In this document: piece by piece, positions 34,878-43,443 of the stretch
How the letters are laid out: each line of letters opens with the position of its first letter
Position numbering within the stretch: position 1 is the first letter of the stretch
Source of the DNA: Metasolibacillus sp.
GTDB lineage: Bacteria; Bacillota; Bacilli; Bacillales_A; Planococcaceae
Direction: 5' to 3'
DNA length: 54,216 nt
Assembly (NCBI RefSeq): GCF_025291715.1
Contig: NZ_JAMBIZ010000025.1
Location: 1-54,216 of the forward strand
Translations under genes and position numbers: made by a program
The notes under the pieces: model-generated
What the model was told of the DNA's origin: nothing
The model's input: the letters and a program-made list of their open reading frames with translations, nothing else
Database searches by the model: none

Positions 34878-36374
34878 TTATTTTGGAATAGGGTGATTTT
34901 GCTTATTAAAGGGTTTCTCACTAAGCATGCTTTCACTGACCCAGCATTTCGTTAAGTTTGGATAGCCATAAATTACTTCATCGCTTCTTTTAAAATTGCT
35001 AGGATAATATATTTCACGAAAAGAGGTATACAGGGGCGTATGCCATGTGTTATCTAAACACATGGATAACGGGTGCCCTGTGTCCTGTTCTAAAATAAAG
35101 GATGCTCCAGGATATTCTCCTATAAGTAATACATCCATTTGTTCAAATAAATTAGCAATGACACTATCATCCATTTTCCGCTTGAATACTTCCACTTCTA
35201 CCTCTTGCTTTTCAAAAAACGCTTGTAAAGCCTCCACAAATTTAGGTTTATTGACAATATAGCCAATCCGTAATTTTTCTATGTTAATAGGTTGTAAGTT
35301 TGGCACATTTTCATGCGCGTATGAAATTTTTAATGGATCTACTTGTTCGATTTGTTGTGCGAATTGCTTTAATATACCGAGAATAAAAAGGCGCGCTTCT
35401 TGTCTTTGCCAATTTCGAGAATGGGGATTTAAGTATGCAGAGACAATGCCACCTAGCTCTACGTGGCGTTGATATTGCTGCTGCATTGACCATTCTAGCT
35501 TTCTTTTTAATGTTGAGGGAATCGTTACAAATTGAATATTGGCAATTAGAGCTTGTGCAAGATGATACTGCGTATTTGCAGTTAATTGCACTACGCCTTT
35601 CATATTTTGAAGCGTTTTATAGGCGCCTGTTCCAATGTTTTTTGCAAAAGGATGCTGTAAGCTAAAGTCCAATTGAGAAAAAAGTGTGAGCAGCTCCTCT
35701 TCCTTGCCATTATAAATCACTTCAAAAGTTGTGCTTGTTCGCTTTTTAATATGTATGACTTTGCGATAAAAATAGCTGTATTTCTCCAGCTCAAATGTTG
35801 CTGTAAACGATTGAATAATCTCCTCTACCTTCACTTTCTCACTATTGTGCCAATAAATAAAGGGACGAACATAAAAAATAAAACAATCTTCAACTTGCTC
35901 CCAATGATGAACTATATCTCCTTGAAATTTATCTTGCTGCTGCGTTACAAGACGACTATAAATATGTGATAGCACCCAGCCGCTTTCCGTATCTATATAG
36001 TGATGTGGATGAAGATTGAGGCTTTTGCTATAAATAGGTATTGTCAGCATCGGGTCCATTGAGTGCGTATTTAGTAGTAGCTGCTCTGTTAATAGTGTCG
36101 CTACTTTTTGCTGAAATCCATCTGAGAAGTAGGTCATCTGAATAGCTGCCAGCATGTTGAAATCTTTTTGCTCAAATGCTTGCTTCAATAAAATCAGAAG
36201 CTGGTGTTCTACATCCTTTTGCCAGTGAATTGTTGATAGATGCCCTCTCCCTTTTCCTGCATAGTAACAAATCCAGCCCTCCTCCTCCCATTTTTTCAAT
36301 TTACGTACTACTTGCTTTGGACTTAGCTGTATTTTGTGGCTTAAATCATCAATAGATAGCTGATCATTGCGCAA
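34878..36374 (-). pseudogene. SgrR-family regulator lacking its N-terminus
   Basis: The 498-residue frame has the SgrR layout: an N-terminal DNA-binding domain (here starting at DQLSIDDLSHKIQLSPKQVV) and a solute-binding-protein-like region (about 110-490) containing LLIGEYPGASFI. Normal members are longer at the N-terminus. The only start is TTG 36374, without a ribosome-binding site; the frame opens seven codons before at a TGA. The missing part lies at the junction with an equally truncated divergent MFS gene. It may still be expressed, but its normal promoter is gone. Confidence 0.7.
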
Positions 36375-36909
36375 TGACCATAGTAATATGATGATTGGTC
36401 AATTAACTTATCATACAACAGTCGGGTTTTTAGCAGCTTATACGTATGAGATTTTACAGTCTACAGCACCGGTTTATGGATTGCTTGAAATAACATTATC
36501 CATCAGTGGCGTGTTAGCAGGGCTGCTCGGCGCAAAATATATGAAACAGTTTAAGCAATTTTCTCCAATCATTCTCATGGTAGGGTTAATGCTTTGTCTG
36601 CTTTTATTGGCATTGGCGCCAAACATTGTTTTTGTCGTAATTGGCTGTGCTGGGATTGGCTATAGTACAACGTGGCTACGGACAACCTTCCAAGCAATTC
36701 AGCAACTAGCTACCGTCCACAAATATCACGGTAGAGCGGCGAGCATTCGCATGTTTTTTAATCAAGGTAGTGTTGTTTGCTTAACACCGCTTTTCGGTAT
36801 ACTCGCTGAGCGTTATTCCATTCATTTAGTCTTTTTCATATTAGCAAGTATCGGCGCTGTTGGCTTGTTTCTTTGTACGATGCGGCAAATACGTGAGCAA
36901 TTTAATTAA
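36367..36909 (+). pseudogene. C-terminal half of an MFS transporter
   Basis: Some 175 residues cover six helices of the second MFS half (FLAAYTYEILQSTAPVYGLL onward). The first half and start are missing; TTG 36367 overlaps the truncated sgrR start head to head. In related genomes SgrR-type regulators are often divergent from an MFS gene, so one deletion probably removed the shared promoter region and both 5' ends. The junction contains the palindrome TCATTGCGCAATGA (36363-36376). Confidence 0.75.
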
Positions 36910-36913
36910 GGTT

Positions 36914-37615
36914 TTACTTTCTAAAAATCCCTACAATGAACCCGTCCAAACCAAATATCGTGCTTGGCTGTTGGATGGCTTTCATTGGGCGAATTTCAAT
37001 TGCTTGAAAATCATTAAAAATTACTTGCAGCTTTTCCTGCGTATAGCTGAGTCCACCTTGCAAGCTCCTTTGCTGATAAACTTCCCAATCTGACATTGTC
37101 GAGCCGCCATATGCACCATGTTCAGCAAAGCAATTAACCGCAAAATAACCGCCCTTTTTCAACGCTTTTTGCACAATCTCAACATATTGCACACGGCGAT
37201 GTGGAGCAATATGGTGCAGGCAGCCTGCATCATAAATAACATCATAGTGGTTTTCCTTAAGGGGTAATTCAAACAAATTCGCCTGCTCGAATTGAATGTG
37301 GGCTTGTGCCTCTATAGCTCGCTCCTTTGCCCATTGCAAGGCAACACTGGATAAATCCACTGCACGCACATCAAAGCCTTGCTTTGCTAAGTAAAGAGCA
37401 TTTCGTCCAGCTCCACAGCCTAGCTCTAATACTTTTCCCTTGTGCAATATGCCTTGCTCCACATATTGTACTAAATTTTCATCCGGTGCATTGACGAAAA
37501 ACGGCACTTCCTTTTCTCGATTTGTATAAAAGTCATTCCAAAATGTAGTTGGCTCTCGCAGCATGTCATCAAGCATTGTCATCACATCGTCCATTGTTGT
37601 TATAAGCTTTGTCAT
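36914..37615 (-). CDS. Class I SAM-dependent methyltransferase
   Basis: The 233-residue enzyme has motif I VLELGCGAGRNALYLAKQG and the following AVDLSSVAL, plus YDVIYDAGCLHHI. The N-terminal PTTFWNDFYTNREKEVPFF and the general pattern resemble TehB/thiopurine-type small-molecule methyltransferases. The substrate is unknown. ATG 37615 or TTG 37618 follows AAGGGG. The intergenic stretch 37640-37910 contains no gene I can support. Confidence 0.85.
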   Translation of the reverse strand: MTKLITTMDDVMTMLDDMLREPTTFWNDFYTNREKEVPFFVNAPDENLVQYVEQGILHKGKVLELGCGAGRNALYLAKQGFDVRAVDLSSVALQWAKERAIEAQAHIQFEQANLFELPLKENHYDVIYDAGCLHHIAPHRRVQYVEIVQKALKKGGYFAVNCFAEHGAYGGSTMSDWEVYQQRSLQGGLSYTQEKLQVIFNDFQAIEIRPMKAIQQPSTIFGLDGFIVGIFRK

Positions 37616-37911
37616 CAACAGTTCATCCCCTTCTATCATTTAAGTATAGAGAAAGGGGCTTTAGGCTATGTTACAGCACGATTAAAATGGATTTAAATAT
37701 GAAAAAAATGATGGTGGTAAAGTATTATAATTAGCCTGTTTTTGGTTGTTAACAGCGCATTATACATAGAACAAATACGAAGTTGACCTGCTATACTCAT
37801 TTTTTAAAAAGCGCATAGAAGTGATTGTCAGTATGCTAGTGATGTGCAGTACTGTTACAACAGATGTTCAATGTTACAAATATTACAAATCGATGACAGC
37901 ATTTCTGCATA

Positions 37912-37938
37912 AAAAAGAGCATACAAATTGTACGCTCT
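37912..37938 (-). terminator. Terminator of the SRPBCC gene
   Basis: AGAGC-TACA pairs with TGTA-GCTCT with one G-T pair, then TTTTTT on the minus strand. Confidence 0.75.
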
Positions 37939-37940
37939 AG

Positions 37941-38420
37941 CTAGACATTTAGTAATTTCGTATATGCTTCGTAAAACTCTTTCCAATCCTCTGTCGGAAA
38001 TTCCTGTTCACGCTCTCCTCGCAAAACCCCTGCGAATAGCTGCAAGCATATATGCCAGCCAGCTAAATCCTTTGCGTTATGTGCAGTTAACTGCCAAATG
38101 CTTTCTGTTAAAGTTAGCATCGTTCCAGTTTCGCCAGGCTGTAGCTCGAAGCGCACATGGTCTTTGCCCCAATTGAAGGCGAATGTCTTAAATTCCTCAT
38201 AATCAGTAATTTTCATTTCAATAAAAGCGTCTGTGTCATCTAACATATGAAAATGCATTTTACCATTTTTACGTGCGTCTACGATTTCTAAATTACGCAT
38301 CCACTGCTGTAAATAATGATTTTCCGTTAGCACCGCCCATACTTGCTGCACACTGCTGGGAAATGAACGTGTGAATTGAGCGATGGTCGCATTTGGTTGC
38401 TGTGAAATAGTAGCTAGCAT
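37941..38420 (-). CDS. SRPBCC (AHSA1-like) domain protein
   Basis: The 159-residue protein has the helix-grip fold signature: FTRSFPSSVQQVWAVLTEN near the N-terminus and a WQLTAHNAKDLAGWHICL stretch near the end. Such proteins bind hydrophobic ligands; the substrate is unknown. ATG 38420 follows AAGGAGG. It is monocistronic, behind the terminator of the second csp gene. Confidence 0.85.
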   Translation of the reverse strand: MLATISQQPNATIAQFTRSFPSSVQQVWAVLTENHYLQQWMRNLEIVDARKNGKMHFHMLDDTDAFIEMKITDYEEFKTFAFNWGKDHVRFELQPGETGTMLTLTESIWQLTAHNAKDLAGWHICLQLFAGVLRGEREQEFPTEDWKEFYEAYTKLLNV

Positions 38421-38445
38421 TGTTTTGCCTCCTTCATATTCGATG

Positions 38446-38482
38446 TAAAAAAGCACTTCCCATTACAGGAAGTGCTTTTGAT
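38446..38482 (-). terminator. Terminator of the second csp gene
   Basis: A 12-bp stem (38449-38460 with 38468-38479) is followed by T on the minus strand. Confidence 0.85.
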
Positions 38483-38508
38483 TAACGATTTACATTTAAT
38501 TCTAAGAA

Positions 38509-38709
38509 TTAAAGTTTAGTTACGTTAGCAGCTTGTGGTCCGCGGTTGCCATCTACAACTTCGAATTCCACTTTTTGACCTTCGTCAAGAGTTTTGAAAC
38601 CTTCGCCTTGGATTGCAGAGAAGTGTACGAATACGTCGTTTTCGCCTTCTACCTCGATGAATCCGAAGCCTTTTTCTGAGTTAAACCATTTTACTGTACC
38701 TTGTTTCAT
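38509..38709 (-). CDS. csp: Cold-shock protein (66 aa), paralogue
   Basis: The CSD has RNP1 KGFGFIEV and RNP2 DVFVHFSAI and closely matches the product of 32057-32257. ATG 38709 follows GGAGGTTTTCTC. It has its own strong promoter, a leader of about 150 bases with a terminator-type hairpin, and its own terminator. Confidence 0.96.
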   Translation of the reverse strand: MKQGTVKWFNSEKGFGFIEVEGENDVFVHFSAIQGEGFKTLDEGQKVEFEVVDGNRGPQAANVTKL

Positions 38710-38760
38710 TTGAGAAAACCTCCAAAAAATAAAGTGAACAATATGGAATTGTTTACCGAA

Positions 38761-38825
38761 ATAAAAATTCACATATTACAAAGAGTACCGTCATTTACAC
38801 CGATCACTCTTTGTAATATGTGAAT
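38761..38825 (-). promoter_or_regulatory. Leader terminator hairpin of csp 2
   Basis: On the minus strand a perfect 20-bp stem (38806-38825 with 38767-38786), 19-base loop, is followed by TTTTTAT. The arm TCACATATTACAAAGAGT is the same as in the first csp leader while the loops differ, which points to selection on the stem sequence. Confidence 0.82.
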
Positions 38826-38862
38826 CCATTGTATCCGGTCAAGCAATTTTATTGTTATCCTT

Positions 38863-38890
38863 AGTATACCATCATTTTACACTATGTCAA
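38863..38890 (-). promoter_or_regulatory. Promoter of csp 2
   Basis: TTGACA (38890-38885), 16 bases, TATACT (38868-38863) on the minus strand. Transcription would start near 38857. Confidence 0.78.
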
Positions 38891-38951
38891 TTTATTTTCT
38901 TAAATTTTTTTAAAATTTTCGTTTATTTCTGTTAATTGCAAAAAGCCTTTA

Positions 38952-39230
38952 TTATTCTGGCTTTACCTTGATTAATCCGTGATAAATTTGCGCATCCTCA
39001 TCGCATGCCTCACAATATTCGCATTCATTTTCTGTCCAAAAGGCAAAATATGCCTCTTGCTTTTTGGCTTCTTTTTCATATTGCGCACGAAACTGCTGCA
39101 GCATTTGTTGAAAAGCACTCTCTAGTGCCTCTTCTGTCTCGTAAAAGTATGTCTCCTGAATGGTTTCTTCCCAGCCTTCAAATTGCCACCATGGCTCATA
39201 ATCAGCCTTCATATAAATAATTTTGTACAG
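38952..39230 (-). CDS. DUF1033-family small acidic protein
   Basis: The 92-residue protein begins YKIIYMKADYEPWWQFEGWE, the typical DUF1033 opening, and is rich in aromatic and acidic residues, with an ENECEYCEACDEDAQ stretch that could bind metal. The function is unknown. Family members start at the residue before YKI. Here that codon is CTG (39230), placed well after AAAGGGTG, so CTG is the likely start. ATG 39251 or ATG 39212 are alternatives. Confidence 0.75.
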   Translation of the reverse strand: MYKIIYMKADYEPWWQFEGWEETIQETYFYETEEALESAFQQMLQQFRAQYEKEAKKQEAYFAFWTENECEYCEACDEDAQIYHGLIKVKPE

Positions 39231-39302
39231 AATAGACACCCTTTCATGCATTTACATAACTGTTATTTTAATTGTATTGCAAAAGGATGTCTAATGAAAA
39301 GG

Positions 39303-39773
39303 TCACTGCGCCTTTATAATCTTTAACATTTGTCGGATCGCTCCAAGGTGATAGGCTGAATGCGCTAAAGAAGGTATCACCACATTGGACAGAACTTCGT
39401 TTTCTTCAATTGCATCAATCGCCTGTAAAAGTACTTGATATTCATTGTGCAAATCTTTTTGTATTTGAGCCCATTGTTCTTCGTCTACTGCTTGAATCTC
39501 CCAGCTTTTCTCCCATTCCATTTTTGGCTGCTTACCAGTATTTAATATGCCATTCGTTCCCCACATATGGTAACGAATATGATCTGTATGTGCCGCTAAT
39601 GTTGTGCCATGGATGAGCAATGAAGCTTCGTCGAAAGTGCTTTCCTCTAATACACCAAAGATGCCCGAATTCGGCTCAGGGTTAGTGAACCAGCTGCCTT
39701 TCACTGGAATTGGTGGACCTTCAAATGTTTCCTTTATCATTGCTTTCACTGAATTTCTTAATGTTTCGTCCAT
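39303..39773 (-). CDS. DinB-like four-helix protein
   Basis: The 156-residue protein shows the DinB-like pattern: AAHTDHIRYHMWG near the middle and SLAHSAYHLGAIRQML at the end, supplying histidines for a metal site. The enzyme activity is unknown. ATG 39773 follows TTGGAGG. It is divergent from the CGNR-domain gene, and the two share a 118-base promoter region. Confidence 0.75.
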   Translation of the reverse strand: MDETLRNSVKAMIKETFEGPPIPVKGSWFTNPEPNSGIFGVLEESTFDEASLLIHGTTLAAHTDHIRYHMWGTNGILNTGKQPKMEWEKSWEIQAVDEEQWAQIQKDLHNEYQVLLQAIDAIEENEVLSNVVIPSLAHSAYHLGAIRQMLKIIKAQ

Positions 39774-39891
39774 GTTTTTTCCTCCAATCATTTTATAACC
39801 TTCTAAAAATATTTAGGTGGTTATATCATAAAATTTTTGATTCTAACTGTCAATCCCTTTTATAATAGTTATGATAAGGAGGGCATTAAAG

Positions 39892-40515
39892 ATGTCTAAA
39901 ATAAATACCAATGCTGTCACTTTTATTGGTGAACGCTTATGTTTAAATTTTACCAACACCGCTAGCTGGCATAATAGAGAGCAGCCAATTGAACAGCTCG
40001 TCAATTACGAAACGCTTGTTTATTGGAGCAGGCAGATGGAAATTATCACAGCTACTCAAGAAAAGCATTTACTTGAGCAGGCCGAAATTTCACCAATTGA
40101 GGCTGAAAAAACGCTTGCACATGCGATAGAACTGCGAGAAGCGATGTTCCGCTTATTCAAAGCAATAGCTACGAATCAGCAGGTCAAGCCTTCAGATTTA
40201 GCTGTTTTAAATAACTATGTCAATCAGGCATACAGCTTAGTTGAAATTGTCCCAAAGGATAGCGGATATGCTTTCACATTTCAAAAGGGGCAGCAGAAAA
40301 TGGATTGTATGCTGTGGCCCATTGTCCAGTCAGCGGTTGACCTTTTACTTTCAGAGGATCTAAGCAGAGTGAAACTATGTGAAGGAGAGCCCTGTGGTGT
40401 ATTATTTTGCGATGTTAGCCGAAATAAAAGTAGACGTTGGTGCTCAATGGAGGATTGTGGCAACAGAGCAAAGGCTCAACGTCATTACAACAAGAAAAAA
40501 ATCCAGAAAACATAG
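39892..40515 (+). CDS. ABATE/CGNR zinc-finger putative transcriptional regulator
   Basis: The 207-residue protein has an N-terminal ABATE-type helical domain starting FIGERLCLNFTNTASW and a C-terminal CGNR zinc finger: CEGEPCGVLFCDVSRNKSRR, then WCSMEDCGNRAKAQRHY. Such proteins are thought to be ligand-sensing DNA-binding regulators. ATG 39892 follows AAGGAGGG. It probably controls the divergent DinB-like gene. Confidence 0.88.
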   Translation: MSKINTNAVTFIGERLCLNFTNTASWHNREQPIEQLVNYETLVYWSRQMEIITATQEKHLLEQAEISPIEAEKTLAHAIELREAMFRLFKAIATNQQVKPSDLAVLNNYVNQAYSLVEIVPKDSGYAFTFQKGQQKMDCMLWPIVQSAVDLLLSEDLSRVKLCEGEPCGVLFCDVSRNKSRRWCSMEDCGNRAKAQRHYNKKKIQKT

Positions 40516-40560
40516 CAAAATGGCTCTAGTTATCGAGTGAATAACTAGAGCCATTTTTCA
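40515..40560. terminator. Bidirectional terminator
   Basis: A 17-bp stem (40517-40533 with 40541-40557) with T runs lies between the CGNR gene and the broken SDR gene. Confidence 0.85.
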
Positions 40561-41364
40561 AGCTGTTAAAGCAGCAACAATTTGCGCGTTTGTGATATAT
40601 AAATCACTTGGTAGACGATTTGGTTGCTCTGTTTTTAAGCCAAAGTAATAGGTGCTTTCTGCATTCTCATATGGCACAGGCTCCAGTGTCGCTTGTTCAG
40701 GTAACAGTTGCTCATAGAAGGCACTGTCCGTCAGCATATCTGTTGCACCTAAGTGGATGATGCCCGTTAGGTCATTTTCCATAATATAGTGCAATTGTTT
40801 CGCAAGCTGTGTGTCTAATAGGAAGCTCCATTGCAAATTACTGTAAGGCTTAATTGGTTTGTTTGCTGCAATGTCCCCCTGTAGCTTGCGCAAGCGTGGA
40901 CAATCCTTGCCCTATATTCCTGGGATACGCACGATGCAACAGCGCTCTTGTAAGCTTTCTTGCAGCATCTTTTCACAGGCAATTTTAAACTTGCCATAAT
41001 CTGATTTTGAAATTGGTGTATCACTTTCTATATGATGTCTCGTCAAATCGCCATCAAAAACATTGGTAGTGGATATAAAATAAAGCGGTGTAGCGCTATG
41101 CTGCAAGAATTCAGCCAATGCTTTATGCAGCGCAAGCTGTTTCCTATAATCTCCCTGCAAGCCTGACACAACAATATCTGGCTGGACGCTTTGGAGAATA
41201 TGCAACAATGTCTCTAGTTCTAAATCCAAGTAAAATTGCTTGTGCTCTGGCAAATTCACCGAGGAGGAAAAATATGTACCATAGACATCAAAATCATGGC
41301 GACATTGCTCCACTAAAGCTCTCCCTACAAGCCCGCTTGCCCCTAAAATTAATAGCTTTTTCAT
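40558..41364 (-). pseudogene. RmlD-like NAD(P)-dependent reductase with an in-frame stop
   Basis: The gene starts MKKLLILGASGLVGRALVE and resembles dTDP-4-dehydrorhamnose reductase-like SDRs (YFISTTNVFDGD, KSDYGKFKIACE). After VRIPGI the frame meets TAG at 40912-40914 and then continues in the same frame as GKDCPRLRKLQGD to the end. One base change (TGG to TAG) would account for it, giving a full protein of 268 residues. It overlaps the upstream HAD gene by four bases. Confidence 0.8.
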
Positions 41365-42002
41365 GCCAAGCCCCCTATCAATTTTTTAAATTGTGTAACA
41401 TCCTTTACAATATGATGTGGCTCTGCCGTAAATGCTTGCGTTTGATAATCTGGTAGCCAGTGCACCCCAACTGTTGTTACATTTGCCTGTAAGCCTGCCA
41501 CAATATCTGCCTCACTGTCACCTACAAATATGGCTTCTGTTGAATCAACCGCTAATAAAGCTAATGCCTTGAATAAGCCCTCTGGTGCAGGCTTTGGCTC
41601 GACCACATCATCCCCTGTAATCATGACAGCAAATAGGCCGTCCATCTGTAACGCCTGTAAGGAAATATCTAAGCTTCTTCTTGCCTTTCCTGTGAAAATA
41701 CCTAGCTTCATTCCTGATTTTTCCAAATTCTGCAAGAGCGCTGCAATTTCATCATTTGGCTGGACAAACTGCGCATGACTCTCTGCGTACTTTTCATAAT
41801 ACAGTTCAATCGCAGCTTCTTTATTTGGATGCTGCAAATTCGCTTGAATAATACCTGTTTCAGAAGGTCCAAACATTTGGACAATTTCCTGTGCAGTTAG
41901 CTCCTTCCCATCGAATTGTTGAAAAACGCTTTGAAAGGCGTAAAAGCAAATCGGCAGGGTATTGGCTAATGTTCCATCAAAATCGAAGATAATTGCTTTC
42001 AT
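41361..42002 (-). CDS. HAD-superfamily phosphatase
   Basis: The 213-residue protein has HAD motif I FDFDGTLANT, motif II in GIFTGK, the motif III lysine in EPKPAPEG and motif IV GDSEAD, with a helical cap: a phosphoglycolate-phosphatase-like enzyme. The substrate is unknown. ATG 42002 follows AGGGGG. It is the second gene of a Nudix-HAD-SDR operon on the minus strand. Confidence 0.92.
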   Translation of the reverse strand: MKAIIFDFDGTLANTLPICFYAFQSVFQQFDGKELTAQEIVQMFGPSETGIIQANLQHPNKEAAIELYYEKYAESHAQFVQPNDEIAALLQNLEKSGMKLGIFTGKARRSLDISLQALQMDGLFAVMITGDDVVEPKPAPEGLFKALALLAVDSTEAIFVGDSEADIVAGLQANVTTVGVHWLPDYQTQAFTAEPHHIVKDVTQFKKLIGGLA

Positions 42003-42018
42003 TTTTATTCCCCCTATT

Positions 42019-42642
42019 TTAGTCGAAATATGCCTCTTTATTTGGATTGAGCTGATATTCAAACATTAATTTGATTTGCTCTAATGTATTTCTTCTACTC
42101 GATAGGCTTAAATCCTCTATTTGCTGGAAATTAAAAAAGGCAACATCCTCTGTTTCCAAGCCTGTGCTGATTTCGCCACTTAGAACTTCGCATTGGATAA
42201 ATATTTTATAAATATAGGAAAACTCTGGCGCAAAATTATGCTTATATTTGTCCATAACAGCTAATATTTTTACTGGCTCTACCATCACACCAGCCTCTTC
42301 CCTTACTTCTTTTACTGCCACCTCACCTGGAGTTAAGCCAATATCCGCCCAGCCCCCAGGTAATGCCCAGCAATTATCGCTTTTTTCTTTTACTAATAAC
42401 AATTGGTTTTGGTCATTGAATACGACTGCACGGATATCTGTTTTTGGTGTGGCATAGCCCTCTTCAGCAGAGAAAATCATATTAATTTCTTCATGCTTAA
42501 GCGTTGTTAATTGTGCGATTAATTTTTTCGTGATTGTCTCTAATTCTATGTAGCGTTCTTCATCATACGGGTCTTTTGTGTAGGCTAATCCTGTTTGGGT
42601 AATACCTCTCATTTGATTCAATAGTTTGATAATTTCCTTCAT
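42019..42642 (-). CDS. Nudix hydrolase with an N-terminal helical domain
   Basis: The 207-residue protein has a helical N-terminal part (1-60) and a Nudix domain (68-200). The Nudix box is complete (GWADIGLTPGEVAVKEV then REEAGV). The layout fits the YjhB-type ADP-ribose pyrophosphatase-like group. ATG 42642 follows AAGGGGG. It is first in a likely operon and divergent from the racemase gene. Confidence 0.9.
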   Translation of the reverse strand: MKEIIKLLNQMRGITQTGLAYTKDPYDEERYIELETITKKLIAQLTTLKHEEINMIFSAEEGYATPKTDIRAVVFNDQNQLLLVKEKSDNCWALPGGWADIGLTPGEVAVKEVREEAGVMVEPVKILAVMDKYKHNFAPEFSYIYKIFIQCEVLSGEISTGLETEDVAFFNFQQIEDLSLSSRRNTLEQIKLMFEYQLNPNKEAYFD

Positions 42643-42724
42643 AGCCAATCCCCCTTTTCTTTTAGGACGTGTACTTTCCGTTCCTAGTTTCGATTATAAT
42701 AAGTTTACTAAAGGAGGAGATGGC

Positions 42725-43414
42725 ATGAAAGCAATCGGGTTAATTGGAGGTATGAGCTGGGAATCGTCAGCGCAATATTATCGCCTTATCAATGAGGAAG
42801 TAAAGCGCCAATTAGGGGGCTTGCATTCTGCGAAATGCTTATTGTATAGCGTAGACTTTCAGGAAATTGAGCATTACCAAGCAGCAGGGGCATCGGACAA
42901 AGCAGGTGATACTTTAGCGAATGCGGCGTTATCCTTGCAAAATGGAGGTGCAGATTTCATCGTCATTTGTACAAATACAATGCATAAAGTCATCGACCAA
43001 ATCGAAGAAAAAATTAACATCCCGATTGTGCATATTGCGGATGCCACAGCCAAGCAAATTCAACAGGCAAAGCTCAAGACGGTCGGTTTATTAGGTACAA
43101 AATATACAATGGAGGAAGACTTCTATAAAGAGCGCATTGAAGCAAATGGTATTCATGTATTGATTCCATCTGCACAAGAGCGGGAGCGCATTCATCAAAT
43201 TATTTTTGAGGAGCTATGCTTAGGTATTATTGAACCTGCGTCTCTTGCATTTTATCAAGAGACTATCTGTAACCTAATCGCAGCAGGTGCTGAGGGCATT
43301 ATATTAGGCTGTACCGAAATTGGTTTATTAGTCAAAGAGGGCGATGCAGATATTCCTTTATTTGATACGACCTTGATTCATGCATTAGCAGCAGTGAATC
43401 GAGCATTGCAATAA
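42725..43414 (+). CDS. Aspartate/glutamate racemase-family protein
   Basis: The 229-residue protein has the two catalytic cysteines of the family in VICTNTMHK (near 83) and LGCTEIGLL (near 197), and the opening GLIGGMSWESSAQYY. Homologues such as YgeA racemise several amino acids. The substrate is not known. ATG 42725 follows AAAGGAGGAGA. A short hairpin at 43422-43440 follows. Confidence 0.92.
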   Translation: MKAIGLIGGMSWESSAQYYRLINEEVKRQLGGLHSAKCLLYSVDFQEIEHYQAAGASDKAGDTLANAALSLQNGGADFIVICTNTMHKVIDQIEEKINIPIVHIADATAKQIQQAKLKTVGLLGTKYTMEEDFYKERIEANGIHVLIPSAQERERIHQIIFEELCLGIIEPASLAFYQETICNLIAAGAEGIILGCTEIGLLVKEGDADIPLFDTTLIHALAAVNRALQ

Positions 43415-43419
43415 ACTGG

Positions 43420-43442
43420 ATGGGCGTGTGACACGCCCATTG
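43420..43442. terminator. Hairpin between convergent genes
   Basis: TGGGCGTG-TGA-CACGCCCA is a strong 8-bp stem without a long T run. Confidence 0.5.
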
Positions 43443-43443
43443 C

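Noticed and set aside
34767-34955. 62-codon plus-strand membrane frame
   Set aside because: It overlaps the sgrR end and has only a weak start; kept as a possible fragment in the note for 34561-34749, not as a gene.
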